Positions 18,619 through 27,449 of a stretch of 54,084 nt of DNA are shown in pieces. Under the pieces are notes generated by a model that saw only the letters and a list, made by a program, of their open reading frames with translations, did not search any database and was not told the origin of the DNA. Made by a program: the position numbers and the translations under genes. Source of the stretch: Gammaproteobacteria bacterium (lineage in GTDB: Bacteria > Pseudomonadota > Gammaproteobacteria > Pseudomonadales > Cellvibrionaceae); NCBI GenBank assembly GCA_025362015.1, contig JANYIO010000054.1, positions 1-54,084 on the forward strand. Direction: 5' to 3'. Each line of letters starts with the position of its first letter. Within the stretch, counting starts at the first letter, position 1.

Positions 18619-19767
18619 ATGGGTAAGGATATTTCTGTGCTTGATGACGAACGAGTACACGCAACAGTCCGTAAGCTCACCACTAGCGATGAAGTCTGTG
18701 AATTGTGGCAGGCTTTGGAGGAAAAGTCTGACACACATTTTTTTCATTCATGGCATTGGGTGGGAACATGGTTGGATTTGGTGCTTGCCAATACGGAAGT
18801 TTATTTATTTAGTTGTAGCATAGGCAAGCGCTGGGTCGGCGCATGCTTTTTTACAGTGGGCTCAAGCACGCGCAAAAAAGGTTTAGTTCGCACCACTCAA
18901 TTAAGGGTAAACGAATATCTCCATAAAAATTGCAATATGGTAATTGCTTACAACGGATTGCTTGCCGAACCCGATTATATCGACTTAACTTGGCAGCATT
19001 TTTTTAAAGCCGTAGAAAAGTTTGATCGAACCTGGGATGAAATTGTATTTAGTTCCTTACCTGACATCGAATATCAGCGTTCACTTAAACAAGCTGGGCA
19101 ACTAACACCGGTGGTGGAAAAAACATTCTACCGATGGACGCGGCAATTAAATGTACCGTCACCTGCTCGCACATCCATTCTAGATGCATTCAAAAAAAAA
19201 TCTCGGCAACAAATGCGGCAAACCTTGACAGCTTTCTCTGAATTGGGGGAGGTAAAACTGAGTGCTGCAATCAGCAGTGATGAAGCGTTGGCTATGTTCG
19301 ATGCTATGAAAACACTGCATACCCAGCGTTGGGAGCTTGAGGAAAAAGGTGGTTCTTATGCGAATACTCAATGGGTTGCGTTTCATCACAGCCTAATCAA
19401 AGAATATTTTTCAGTGGGTGTGGTGCAGATGTTGTCCATCAGTTGTGGTGGTGAAGTGATTGGTTATCTCTATGGGCATGTATATCGCGGTCGTGTGTAT
19501 ATGCACCAAACGGGGTTTGCACAAATGAGTGACAATCGATTTCGCCCTGGCTACGTGTCGCATTTTGAAGCTATGTGTTTTAACTCGAGCTTGGGTTTCG
19601 TTGAGTATGATTGGTTGCCGGATGCGGCTGATTGCTACAAGAAGTTTTTTTCTGATCAGGGCGAACCCATTCGCTGGATAATGTTTCAGCGGAAAAGATG
19701 GGTGTTTGCATGGGAGCATTTTTTGGCGAAACTAATGGAATTAAAACAGAAAATAGTTTCCAAGTGA
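18619..19767 (+). CDS. GNAT/CelD-like acyltransferase family protein
   Basis: A 382-residue cytoplasmic protein resembling the Acetyltransf_6 (PF13480, CelD/BcsL-like, FemAB-related) group found in polysaccharide-synthesis clusters. The N-terminal half includes FFHSWHWVGTWLDL. The C-terminal half carries the GNAT fold: KKKSRQQMRQTL, then GGEVIGYLYGHVYRGRVYMHQTGF, then PGYVSHFEAMCF and YDWLPDAADCYKKFF, which are the usual landmarks. The ATG at 18619 is preceded by GAAAGG about ten bases upstream. It lies between an acyltransferase-3 gene and a second, divergent paralogue of the same superfamily. The substrate is unknown. Confidence 0.78.
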   Translation: MGKDISVLDDERVHATVRKLTTSDEVCELWQALEEKSDTHFFHSWHWVGTWLDLVLANTEVYLFSCSIGKRWVGACFFTVGSSTRKKGLVRTTQLRVNEYLHKNCNMVIAYNGLLAEPDYIDLTWQHFFKAVEKFDRTWDEIVFSSLPDIEYQRSLKQAGQLTPVVEKTFYRWTRQLNVPSPARTSILDAFKKKSRQQMRQTLTAFSELGEVKLSAAISSDEALAMFDAMKTLHTQRWELEEKGGSYANTQWVAFHHSLIKEYFSVGVVQMLSISCGGEVIGYLYGHVYRGRVYMHQTGFAQMSDNRFRPGYVSHFEAMCFNSSLGFVEYDWLPDAADCYKKFFSDQGEPIRWIMFQRKRWVFAWEHFLAKLMELKQKIVSK

Positions 19768-19894
19768 GGATGGGTTATTGAATTATTTTATTTTCTATAG
19801 CAGTCACATTAAAGGTGGAGTTTTGTTGCCAGTCGCTGGGCTATATTGTGGCAGACTGCGTGAAGATTAGCAGAAATGGTCTGAGGCTTAGTTC

Positions 19895-21007
19895 GTGAAT
19901 ATAAATATTTTAACCCGATTAGATCAACTCGAAGGTATAGCTTCAGAGTGGGCTCAGCTTGCGCTAGCCAGTGAGCACAAAAGTCCGCTGCTTACGTATG
20001 AATGGTTATCGTGTTTTTTTGAAATTAATATTGCTGAAGGCGATTGGTTTGTAGTGGTTGCGCATCACAATGGAAAATTATGTGCAGTATTGCCCTTGGT
20101 GAAAAGTACGTTTCGATTTTTGGGTGTTGTTATTCCGTGTTTGTCTTTACCTCGTAATGATTACACTTTGTCGGTTGATATGTTAGTTAAAACGCAGGAA
20201 GAAGCGTGTATTGAGCAAATTTTTGCTGCAGCGTTTCGTGCCTATCCTCCGGCTAAATTAATAGATTTTTCTCGCATTGATGGGGTGTCGCGTTCACTGC
20301 AGTGGATCCTGAATAATAAACCCATTTTGGCCACAGCCGATAAGTCAGCTCGTGGTGGCGCCATTCTTATTGATAAAAATTATGAGCAATATGAGCGAGA
20401 ATTAAAGAAGAATTTTCGTAAAAATTTAAGCCGTTGGCGTAATCAGTTGAATGCTTTAGACGGTGTGGATTTTTTATATGATGAAACATCTGAAGTCAAT
20501 GAGGAAACACTTAATTCGATATTTAATGTTGAACATTCAGGTTGGAAGGGGGCTGGTGGTACGTCGATACTTAGCGACGCGAAAACGGAACTTTTTTTTC
20601 GTACATTAGCGCCAAAAATGGCGAAGCAAGGTTGGTTAAGCTTGCAGCTTTTAACGGGAATGAATAGCGAGCCGCTAGCGGGTAATTTCTCGCTGAAGTT
20701 TGCACAGTCTATGCTGGTGTGGAAGTTAGGATACTCAAATGCACATCAAAAGTTATCACCGGGTAGTTTGTTAATGGATCATTTAATTCGGCGCGAGTTT
20801 GAAAGTAAAGAAACTTGTCGCGTTGATTTAATGACTTACGAAGATTGGTACGCTAACTGGAATATGGATGTACGCCCATTTTTTAATTTATGGGTATTTC
20901 GCCCTTCGTTTATTGGACTGATATATAGCCTTGCGCTGAAATCTCGCTTGTTGCTGGCCGTTGTTAAGACTAGGCTCACAAAAACAACTCAAAAAGCGGC
21001 AGGATAA
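19895..21007 (+). CDS. Second GNAT/CelD-like acyltransferase family protein
   Basis: A 370-residue protein of the same superfamily as the preceding gene but clearly diverged. It begins LTRLDQLEGIASEWAQLALAS, followed by SPLLTYEWLSCFFEI, a pattern seen at the start of CelD-like proteins. KKNFRKNLSRWRNQLN near residue 170 and GWKGAGGTSIL near 215 are family landmarks, and the C-terminus ends in a hydrophobic, basic tail (SLALKSRLLLAVVKTRLTK) that could contact the membrane. The start is GTG with no strong ribosome site; 127 bp separate it from the upstream gene. The likely role is modification of a cell-surface glycan or lipid, by context only. Confidence 0.75.
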   Translation: MNINILTRLDQLEGIASEWAQLALASEHKSPLLTYEWLSCFFEINIAEGDWFVVVAHHNGKLCAVLPLVKSTFRFLGVVIPCLSLPRNDYTLSVDMLVKTQEEACIEQIFAAAFRAYPPAKLIDFSRIDGVSRSLQWILNNKPILATADKSARGGAILIDKNYEQYERELKKNFRKNLSRWRNQLNALDGVDFLYDETSEVNEETLNSIFNVEHSGWKGAGGTSILSDAKTELFFRTLAPKMAKQGWLSLQLLTGMNSEPLAGNFSLKFAQSMLVWKLGYSNAHQKLSPGSLLMDHLIRREFESKETCRVDLMTYEDWYANWNMDVRPFFNLWVFRPSFIGLIYSLALKSRLLLAVVKTRLTKTTQKAAG

Positions 21008-21031
21008 ATAGTCAGCCCTGAAAAGCGAATT

Positions 21032-21391
21032 TCACAGTGGCAATAACGGCACTGGTTTCTCCAGTGCCGTTATAAAATCATCAACTATTCGTTTCAGTCG
21101 GCATAAATAACAGGCACACAAAAATAGCCGCATCCATTTTTTAAAATTAAACGCGGCAGCCGCCATAAACACGTTGATTTGATCGCCCGCAAAACCTTTT
21201 AGGTAATTTCGATTCAGTCGGTGATCTGCTTCTAGATGACCAATGACCGCTTCTATACCTACTTTTCGCGCTTTAGCCCGGTTTTTTGGGTGGCCTGCAA
21301 ATCGACATTCTAGTTTTCGTTGCTTAATTTCTTTTGCATAGGTGCGCCGTAATTGAAGGCTATTGGCGCGAGCTGTCTTTAAACAATGCAC
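21032..21391 (-). pseudogene. C-terminal remnant of an IS5/IS1182-type transposase
   Basis: About 119 residues with the characteristic C-terminal transposase text VGIEAVIGHLEADHRLNRNY, then LKGFAGDQINVFMAAAAFNF and KKWMR, which contains the final catalytic Glu region of DDE transposases of this group. The N-terminal two-thirds of the usual protein are absent: upstream (towards 21420) the sequence runs into an unrelated broken gene. It is a relic of an insertion and not an active element. No matching terminal repeats were found. Confidence 0.85.
21043..21073. repeat. Perfect 13-bp hairpin at the transposase remnant end
   Basis: ATAACGGCACTGG (21043-21055) and CCAGTGCCGTTAT (21061-21073) form a perfect stem with a 5-base loop. 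It overlaps the last codons of the transposase remnant. It lacks a T run on either strand, so it is not a standard terminator; it may be a leftover of the element's structure. Confidence 0.6.
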
Positions 21392-21423
21392 AATAATTTT
21401 TTGCTACAGTTACAATGATTTTT

Positions 21424-22347
21424 TCAGGGTGCGGATGTTGCAGTTACTTGTGGATTTATAATGCGCCAATCTTTTACTTTGCTATTAATTACTCCTGTTT
21501 CGCGATAGGCGCGGGCGATGATGCCTTGCTTATGCAGTTGTGCTAAACCCCTTTCCAAAATCATATAAGTCTCTCGGCCCAGAGGGTAGGTGCGGCTCAC
21601 CGCCCAGCCACGACTACCCGCTAGTAGAATTTTAACATTAGGAATAGGTTCAAGATGAATACCAATAGTGTCATAACTAAGATTGGCGCTAGAGGTGAAG
21701 GGAATTAATATAAAATCGATGCGCTGGCTGCTTACCATTTTTAGCATGTTTTCGAAATTGACTGTGTCATAAATGTTGCGCAGCCCTAACGAATTTAATG
21801 CTTTCCAATCCGGCTTCCATTGGCTGCTTGAAACGGCAGAAAAATTTTTAATATCAGCAGGTTTTTAAGTTGAGTAAAGCGGGGGTTGGCCGAGTTCATA
21901 TACAGCCCAACTTCAATTTCACCATAAGCAAGCAATGGCGAAGTCACCGCGAGTTGTGGATCATTGGCCGATACATCTTCTCGCCAAATGACATTACTAA
22001 ATAAGGTTACATCCCCCTGCCGCAAATAGCACACGCTCATAGCTAATGGAAATCCATGGACGTATCCCAATGGGATGTTGATTGCCACCCAGGGCAAGCG
22101 CGCGGCGTAATAGTAAATAATCTGTGAGATCGCGATAGTTATTTTTGCGAGCATAATCGTTAAATGTTTCGGCACTTTCATTTGGACGTAAAAAAGTCTT
22201 AAGGTTTTCGAGAACAATGGGAGGAACTAATATCACGATCGGTGTTTGAGAGGCGTTATTGATTGCGGCATTGAGCAGCGGCGATAAGCCTGCACAGGCT
22301 AGCAGCAATACATAAGTGCAATGAATGAATAACCGTTTTCTATTCAT
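21424..22347 (-). pseudogene. Periplasmic solute-binding-like protein broken by two frameshifts
   Basis: The start (from 22347) encodes a signal peptide, MNRKRLFIHCTYVLLLACAG, and then ETFNDYARKNNY, YLLLRRALALGG and ISISYERV. Coding sense then jumps near 22030-22045 to another frame (CYLRQGDVTLFSNVIWREDV, then TSPLLAYGEIEVGLYM). It returns near 21845-21860 to the original frame (KNFSAVSSSQWKPDWKAL through DWRIINPQ, ending at 21424). The overall span is 924 bases, exactly 308 codons, so one inserted and one deleted base cancel. As read, the product would stop early. Family resemblance to extracellular solute-binding (SBP_bac_3-like) proteins is moderate. Either true decay or two sequencing errors could explain it; the adjacent transposase relic favours decay. 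Confidence 0.7.
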
Positions 22348-22463
22348 GGAGGGGGCATCGGTAATTTTTTAGGAACATAGCTAATAAACGCTAGCACGGG
22401 AATCCATCGATATATAAAAATTGCTAGCCAAAATTTTTTGCTAGTAAACATTATACCTATTGT

Positions 22464-23432
22464 TTATTCCTTTTCTTTAAATGTTTTCAACATTTTAAAG
22501 GTTTCAGAGCTACTCCATTGATTGTCCATCATGCCAGGCAAATCCCAAATGGCGATGCCAGTTTTTAATTCGGCAATTTCATCTAAATGATTTTGTATGC
22601 TTGAGCCTTTACCGCCAGAACCCCAAGTAGTTGTTGATGCGGGCACGCCCATTAGCACTTTGGCGTTTTTAAATCCACTATGTACACCATATTGTGTTTG
22701 CCAGCTGTATTTAAATAAGTGAGCGCCGTTCTCACATGCTTTCCCATTTAGCACAAATTCTTCCATGCTGCCTTCGTATAAATCGGCGTAGCCCATTGAT
22801 TGAATGATATCGACATAACCTACCCAATCTTTCCACCAGCCCATGTGTGGTGCATTAGTGCAAGGGCTATGAAAACTGCTTACTGTAATTTTTTTTCCTT
22901 TGGTTTTAACAGCAATAGAGAGTTCGACAATGAATTTTTTAAAAGCTTCACGATCGGTATCAAAATCACCATTGCCTTCTAAATCGATATCAATGCCATC
23001 GAGTTGATATCTTTCCATTGTGGCAACAAGATTTTTTACAAATGTATGACGGTTATCTTTAAATGCGGAACGCGCCAGTGCCCAATCCCATTCTTTGTTA
23101 TTGTTATAAATCGTTAAATAAACGGGAATTTTATTGGCCTTTCCCCAGAAAACAAAAAGATGTACTAGCTCATCATTTAGCGGACTTTCGTGAGTTACAA
23201 ATTGTACGCCGCCTTCTTTAGTAGGCCCCCAAAATTGCAAACCAAAGCGTGTGAGCCAATCAGACGTTTTAATATCTCCCGCCTGATGTGCAATAATTTT
23301 TTTAGAATTTTCGAGATTATAAGGTGGAATCCAACCCATTATTTCATAAGCGGATACAGTTGAAGTGAGGCAGGCTAAAGACAATATAAAAATGGCAATG
23401 AAAAAGTTCTTTTTTGCAACTGTGTTTTTCAT
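22464..23432 (-). CDS. Secreted GH18 family glycoside hydrolase
   Basis: A 322-residue protein with signal peptide (MKNTVAKKNFFIAIFILSLA, cleaved near VSA). It has a single GH18 (beta/alpha)8 barrel. The catalytic motif is complete: DGIDIDLEGNG near residues 145-155 is DxxDxDxE with the proton-donating Glu. SFHSPC, QSMGYADLY and the terminal AIWDLPGM (the conserved barrel Trp region) are also family landmarks. There is no linker or binding module, unlike the chitinase at 35726. It likely acts on chitin fragments or another GlcNAc polymer in the periplasm or outside. It is monocistronic, on the minus strand, beside a pseudogene. Confidence 0.85.
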   Translation of the reverse strand: MKNTVAKKNFFIAIFILSLACLTSTVSAYEIMGWIPPYNLENSKKIIAHQAGDIKTSDWLTRFGLQFWGPTKEGGVQFVTHESPLNDELVHLFVFWGKANKIPVYLTIYNNNKEWDWALARSAFKDNRHTFVKNLVATMERYQLDGIDIDLEGNGDFDTDREAFKKFIVELSIAVKTKGKKITVSSFHSPCTNAPHMGWWKDWVGYVDIIQSMGYADLYEGSMEEFVLNGKACENGAHLFKYSWQTQYGVHSGFKNAKVLMGVPASTTTWGSGGKGSSIQNHLDEIAELKTGIAIWDLPGMMDNQWSSSETFKMLKTFKEKE

Positions 23433-23653
23433 GCATTTGCCTTAATGTAGTTGGGGTAATAAGAAATGTTATTAGGGTTTGCTGCAATAATGTATTGTCT
23501 AATATTACCCCAATCAATTCGAAAAAAATAGTTGGTGCTCTCAGAGTTGGTACTTAAAAGGGGCTCCTAAACAGGATCTGTTAATTTCCCCGTACCAAGG
23601 ATTATTTTACACATCAGAGGCATGTTCAGTACAAACGTTTGCACAACAAGTCA

Positions 23654-23809
23654 TTATCGCCACTTTTTAGCTTCGGTTTTCCGTGTCTTTTCCTTGCAAA
23701 AATCATATCCTAATTCATCGATAACAGCCGGATTATTTGCGCGATTTTCATATTGACCATGACTAGCCACAATTTTACGTTGAGCACGGCTTTGTAAATA
23801 GTTTTTAAA
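23654..23809 (-). other. Possible coding relic in the 23433-23963 gap
   Basis: An open frame of 51 codons without a good start reads with protein-like composition (YLQSRAQRKIVASHGQYENR, then NNPAVIDELGYDF, ending KKWR). It directly follows a stop codon, so it may be the tail of a degraded gene. I do not recognise the family. Nothing else is visible in this roughly 530-bp gap apart from the upstream region of the AraC-type gene. Confidence 0.3.
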
Positions 23810-23963
23810 TTATGACTTTTGATAGTAGCGCGCATTAAGATTGCTTGGCTATTATACTGATCAATATGAAAGCTACTAAAATATACCAATTACAAAATAA
23901 GCAGGGGGATTATAATTTTGTACCTTACTATCCTTTGTATCTTATTATCTTTTGTACATCAAC

Positions 23964-24710
23964 ATGAATGACATTGAATACAAAGTAGTTCAGCCGAACC
24001 CATTGCTTTTTCACTTTGTGGAAAGTTTTTGGATGGTCGTTAATAACAGTGACCAAGCCAAAGACATTGTCGTGCTGCCGGATGGCAGAGTGGATATTCA
24101 CTTTTCTTATTCTGACGAAGAGGCCTACAGCATTAATGTCGCTGGGTTGGAATGCGAACCTTCACACACCGCCATACCACCCCAATCTGTTATGTTTGCG
24201 GTTAGCTTTAAATTACTGGCCATGGAGTACATTTTGAATTTAAGCGTTGCCTCAATTTTTAATAGTCGAGGTGGTTTACCTGATGATTACTGGGGTATTA
24301 CTAAAAGTGACCTCAGTAATTTCGAGCTTTTTTGTCACAAGGTTTCTAAAAAAATTACACAAATGGTTAATGACAACGTGGATGCCAGAAAGCTGAAAAT
24401 GTTTGATTTAATTTATTCGACTCAAGGCTCTGTGAGCGTCAAAGAAATTGCTGCAACCGTGCATTGGAGTAGCAGACAAATAAATCGTTATTTCAGTGAA
24501 TGGTTCGGGCTATCGCTCAAAGCCTATTGCAATATTTTAAGGTTTAGGGCGACTTTTCCACATATTAAAAAAGGCAAGCTATTCCCGGAAAGTTATTTTT
24601 CCGATCAACCGCATTTTATCAAAGAAATTAAAAAATATTCCGGTCATACGCCAAAAGAACTCTATAAAAATAAAGACGACCGATTTATACAATTATCGGT
24701 ACTAAAGTAA
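23964..24710 (+). CDS. AraC-family transcriptional regulator
   Basis: A 248-residue regulator. The N-terminal domain (NPLLFHFVESFWMV, then VLPDGRVDIHFSY) resembles the DUF6597-type sensor found in AraC proteins. The C-terminal HTH_18 domain includes VSVKEIAATVHWSSRQINRY and LSLKAYCNILRFR, then DQPHFIKEIKKYSGHTPKEL. The ATG at 23964 is chosen; a TTG four codons upstream is less likely. It sits 42 bp ahead of a TetX-like monooxygenase and an MFS transporter on the same strand, so it probably regulates that pair. Confidence 0.88.
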   Translation: MNDIEYKVVQPNPLLFHFVESFWMVVNNSDQAKDIVVLPDGRVDIHFSYSDEEAYSINVAGLECEPSHTAIPPQSVMFAVSFKLLAMEYILNLSVASIFNSRGGLPDDYWGITKSDLSNFELFCHKVSKKITQMVNDNVDARKLKMFDLIYSTQGSVSVKEIAATVHWSSRQINRYFSEWFGLSLKAYCNILRFRATFPHIKKGKLFPESYFSDQPHFIKEIKKYSGHTPKELYKNKDDRFIQLSVLK

Positions 24711-24752
24711 ATGTAACCTGACTTCATTGTTCATTCTGATGGGGTTGTAAAG

Positions 24753-26015
24753 ATGTTAATAGTAAACAAAACGGTAGCAATTGTTGGTGGTGGCCCAGGC
24801 GGTTTAACACTTGCACGGCTGTTACAAATGAAGGGTGCTACTGTAAAAGTTTACGAAAGGGATTTAAATAAACAGGTAAGAGTGCAGGGCGCTACGCTGG
24901 ATTTACATGAAGAGTCTGGATTAAAAGCACTGCATGAAGCGGGTTTAATGGCTGCCTTCAAAGCCAATTATCGCCCAGGTGCAGGCAGAGTTCGGGTTCT
25001 TGATAAGAACGCAGTGATTGTTGCAGACGAGCATGAGCATCATAGTCATGAACAAGAAAGGCATGAACAAGAAGGGCATGAACAAAAGGGGTATGAACAA
25101 AAAGAGTATGAACAGAACGGGTATGAGCACCATGACCTTAAAGAGTCTCGCCCGGAAATAGACCGCGGCCCGTTGCGAAATATTTTACTGGAATCTTTAT
25201 TGCCTGAAACTGTTGTCTGGAATAGTCATTTCAAATCCTTGAGTGGCGGTGGCGGTGGCGGTGACGAGGCGAATGGTAATGGCTGGAGACTTGAATTTCA
25301 AAATGGTTCATATGCCATGGCCGATATTGTTATTGCTGCAGATGGCGCCAACTCAAAAATACGCCCCTTCGTTACATCGATCATCCCTTTTTTTGCCGGC
25401 CTTACTGCTATTGAAGGCGCGGTTTATGATTCTGAAATTGCTGCACCGAGAATACACAGTCTGCTAAAAGGCGGAAAAATATTTGCATTTGGTGATGATA
25501 AAAGTTTAATTGTAAGTGCCAAAGGCGATGGTAGCTTAGCTTTCTATGCGGGCTGTAAAACTGATGAGCATTGGCATAGCAACCATGGTGTAGATTTCAC
25601 AAATAAAGCACAAGTTTTGTCGTGGTTTCGAAAAGAATTTTCAGGTTGGGATAGTGTATGGTGTGATTTATTTGAGCAGGCCTCATCGCCATGTTTGGTA
25701 CGCCCCCAATTTTGCGTGCCGTTGGATCAGGCATGGGAAGCACAACCCAACCTTACTCTGTTAGGTGATGCCGCACACTTAATGCCTCCCTACGCAGGTG
25801 AAGGTGTAAACATGGCGATGCTTGATGCATTAGAGTTAAGTGTCTGTCTGTTAGGAAATGATTTTCCGGATATACAAACCGCAATTGCACACTATGAACA
25901 GCAAATGCGCCCCAGAGCGGCAGCCGCAGCCAGCATGACGCTGGATTCAATGGCATTGCTGCACTCCCCGGATGCTATTACATTTATGACGAGTATAATT
26001 AAACAACTTGAATAA
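24753..26015 (+). CDS. TetX-like FAD-dependent monooxygenase with a repeat insert
   Basis: Class A flavin monooxygenase of 420 residues. FAD binding is by VAIVGGGPGGLTLARLL at the N-terminus, EIDRGPLRNILLESL in the middle and LLGDAAHLMPPYAGEGVNMA near residue 335. The pattern of RVQGATLDLHEESG and RPEIDRGPLRNILL is close to Tet(X) and relatives, which hydroxylate and inactivate tetracyclines, but many such proteins act on other aromatic compounds. Residues about 99-128 are an insert of imperfect five-residue repeats rich in His, Glu and Gln, and a run of glycines follows near residue 167. The core enzyme motifs are intact. Context (AraC regulator upstream, MFS exporter downstream) fits a detoxification or resistance module. 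Resistance to any drug is not demonstrated. Confidence 0.85.
   Translation: MLIVNKTVAIVGGGPGGLTLARLLQMKGATVKVYERDLNKQVRVQGATLDLHEESGLKALHEAGLMAAFKANYRPGAGRVRVLDKNAVIVADEHEHHSHEQERHEQEGHEQKGYEQKEYEQNGYEHHDLKESRPEIDRGPLRNILLESLLPETVVWNSHFKSLSGGGGGGDEANGNGWRLEFQNGSYAMADIVIAADGANSKIRPFVTSIIPFFAGLTAIEGAVYDSEIAAPRIHSLLKGGKIFAFGDDKSLIVSAKGDGSLAFYAGCKTDEHWHSNHGVDFTNKAQVLSWFRKEFSGWDSVWCDLFEQASSPCLVRPQFCVPLDQAWEAQPNLTLLGDAAHLMPPYAGEGVNMAMLDALELSVCLLGNDFPDIQTAIAHYEQQMRPRAAAAASMTLDSMALLHSPDAITFMTSIIKQLE
25047..25136 (+). repeat. Six 15-bp coding repeats inside the monooxygenase gene
   Basis: Six imperfect units, the first CATGAACAAGAAAGG, encode HEQER, HEQEG, HEQKG, YEQKE, YEQNG and YEHHD. The unit is a multiple of three, so copy-number change would keep the frame. 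It sits in a surface loop position before the RPEIDR segment. Confidence 0.9.
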
Positions 26016-26037
26016 ATTTGTATCTGGTTGCAATCCC

Positions 26038-26113
26038 AACAGATTAAAAATACAACAGATTAAAAATATAGAACCTAGAGAGTATTAGGAAACTTAGAGA
26101 ATATTAGGAAACC
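26038..26113 (+). repeat. Short direct repeats ahead of the MFS gene
   Basis: Two copies of AACAGATTAAAAATA with a 16-bp period (26038-26068) are followed by two copies of TAGAGA(G/A)TATTAGGAAAC with a 19-bp period (26076-26112). They fill the 109-bp gap between the monooxygenase and the transporter and end just before the GGAG ribosome site. They look like slippage products. Confidence 0.75.
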
Positions 26114-26124
26114 TGGAGAACATT

Positions 26125-27357
26125 ATGAAACAAGAATTAAATACGAGCTTCACTCCTTATCAAAAAATTGTCTTGCTCATTTTAGCTTTGCTGCAATTTA
26201 CGGTGGTTTTGGATTTCATGATAATAGCGCCCATCGGTGATGTTCTCATGAAAACGTTGAATATAAGCACCCAGCAGTTTGGCTTGGTCGTGTCATCCTA
26301 TGCATTTAGCGCGGCTATATCTGGCATTCTTATCGCCGGGTTTGCCGATAAATATGATCGAAAAAAATTACTGCTGTTTTTCTTTGCTGGTTTTATTGTG
26401 GCAACATTATTGTGTGGTTTATCCAGCACTTATACGGAAATTTTATTATCCAGAATTGTAACGGGAATTTTTGCTGGAGTAACAAGCTCAGCAATCTTAA
26501 CAATTATTTCGGATTTATTCGCAGCGAAAATGCGCGGGCGAGCGATGAGTGGGGTGCAAATGGGCTTTGCGGTTAGCCAAATTCTTGGGGTACCAGCCGG
26601 TATTTTTATTACTAATAAACTAGGTTGGAATAGCACATTTATTGCTATTGTTTTATTGGCAACACTAATCTTTGTTACGATTGTATTTATTTTGAAACCC
26701 ATCAATGATCACTTGCACAACCAGCGCGATAAAAGCCCCTTTTTACATTTGTGGCACACAATTAACAACAAGCAATATCAAACTGGTTTTATGGCAGTAA
26801 CCTTTTTAACCATTGGCGGGTTTATGGTGATGCCGTTCAGTGCAATCTTTCTTATTAACAATGTGCATGTTACCAATGAACAATTACCGTTTGTATTTTT
26901 GAGTACGGGTTTGTCATCGTTAATTCTTATGCCGATCATCGGTAAACTAAGCGATAAATATGATCGTTACCGAATCTTTGTATTTGGCTCTGTTGCAGCG
27001 ACAGTGATGGTAATGCTGTACACACATTTATCCGTTACTCCGCTTTGGCTGGTGATCATTATCAATATGCTCGTCTTCGCGGCCATCATGTGTAGAATGT
27101 CACCCGCAATGGCGTTAAATACCATGGTGCCAAAATTAGAAGATAGAGGCGCTTATATGAGTGTTTCTGCTTCTTTACAGCAAACGGCTGGAGGTTTAGG
27201 TTCGGTGATTGCAGGAATGATTGTATATCAGTCATCAAAAACCAGTCCTTTGGAAAATTTTGATATTTTAGGTTACGTGGTTGTCGCGGTATTTATACTA
27301 TGTGCTTATTTAGTTCGCAGAGTGAGCTCGAGTTTGAAAAAACAACAGGCTGATTAA
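26125..27357 (+). CDS. MFS transporter, drug:H+ antiporter type
   Basis: Inner-membrane secondary transporter of 410 residues with about twelve transmembrane segments. The first segment (VLLILALLQFTVVLDFMIIAP) with the D in LDFMI, and the loop 2-3 motif GFADKYDRKKLL (motif A of the major facilitator superfamily), place it in the DHA1-like group. The second-half copy is GKLSDKYDRYRIF. The GGAG ribosome site ten bases before ATG supports the start. It is co-directional with the TetX-like gene and followed by a terminator, so it probably exports the same compound or its product. The substrate is unknown. Confidence 0.88.
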   Translation: MKQELNTSFTPYQKIVLLILALLQFTVVLDFMIIAPIGDVLMKTLNISTQQFGLVVSSYAFSAAISGILIAGFADKYDRKKLLLFFFAGFIVATLLCGLSSTYTEILLSRIVTGIFAGVTSSAILTIISDLFAAKMRGRAMSGVQMGFAVSQILGVPAGIFITNKLGWNSTFIAIVLLATLIFVTIVFILKPINDHLHNQRDKSPFLHLWHTINNKQYQTGFMAVTFLTIGGFMVMPFSAIFLINNVHVTNEQLPFVFLSTGLSSLILMPIIGKLSDKYDRYRIFVFGSVAATVMVMLYTHLSVTPLWLVIIINMLVFAAIMCRMSPAMALNTMVPKLEDRGAYMSVSASLQQTAGGLGSVIAGMIVYQSSKTSPLENFDILGYVVVAVFILCAYLVRRVSSSLKKQQAD

Positions 27358-27366
27358 AAACAGAAT

Positions 27367-27417
27367 TGTGGAGCAGCAGCGTTACACTTTCTACCCACGC
27401 TTTGCTCCACACTTTTT
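27367..27417 (+). terminator. Terminator after the MFS gene
   Basis: TGTGGAGC (27367-27374) pairs with GCTCCACA (27404-27411), with an inner AGCGT/ACGCT helix, followed by CTTTTTATT. It closes the regulator-monooxygenase-transporter group ahead of a convergent gene. Confidence 0.85.
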
Positions 27418-27449
27418 ATTCAAGCTATTACCCGTCAGTATTGAAAATA

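Noticed and set aside
23624-23645. CAAACGTTTG upstream of the GH18 gene as a LacI-type operator
   Set aside because: It matches only the central part of the motif and stands about 200 bp upstream of the gene; chance occurrence is likely in AT-rich DNA.
25230-25280. Glycine-codon run in the monooxygenase as a possible frameshift site
   Set aside because: The frame continues through it with normal family motifs on both sides, so it is just a flexible loop.
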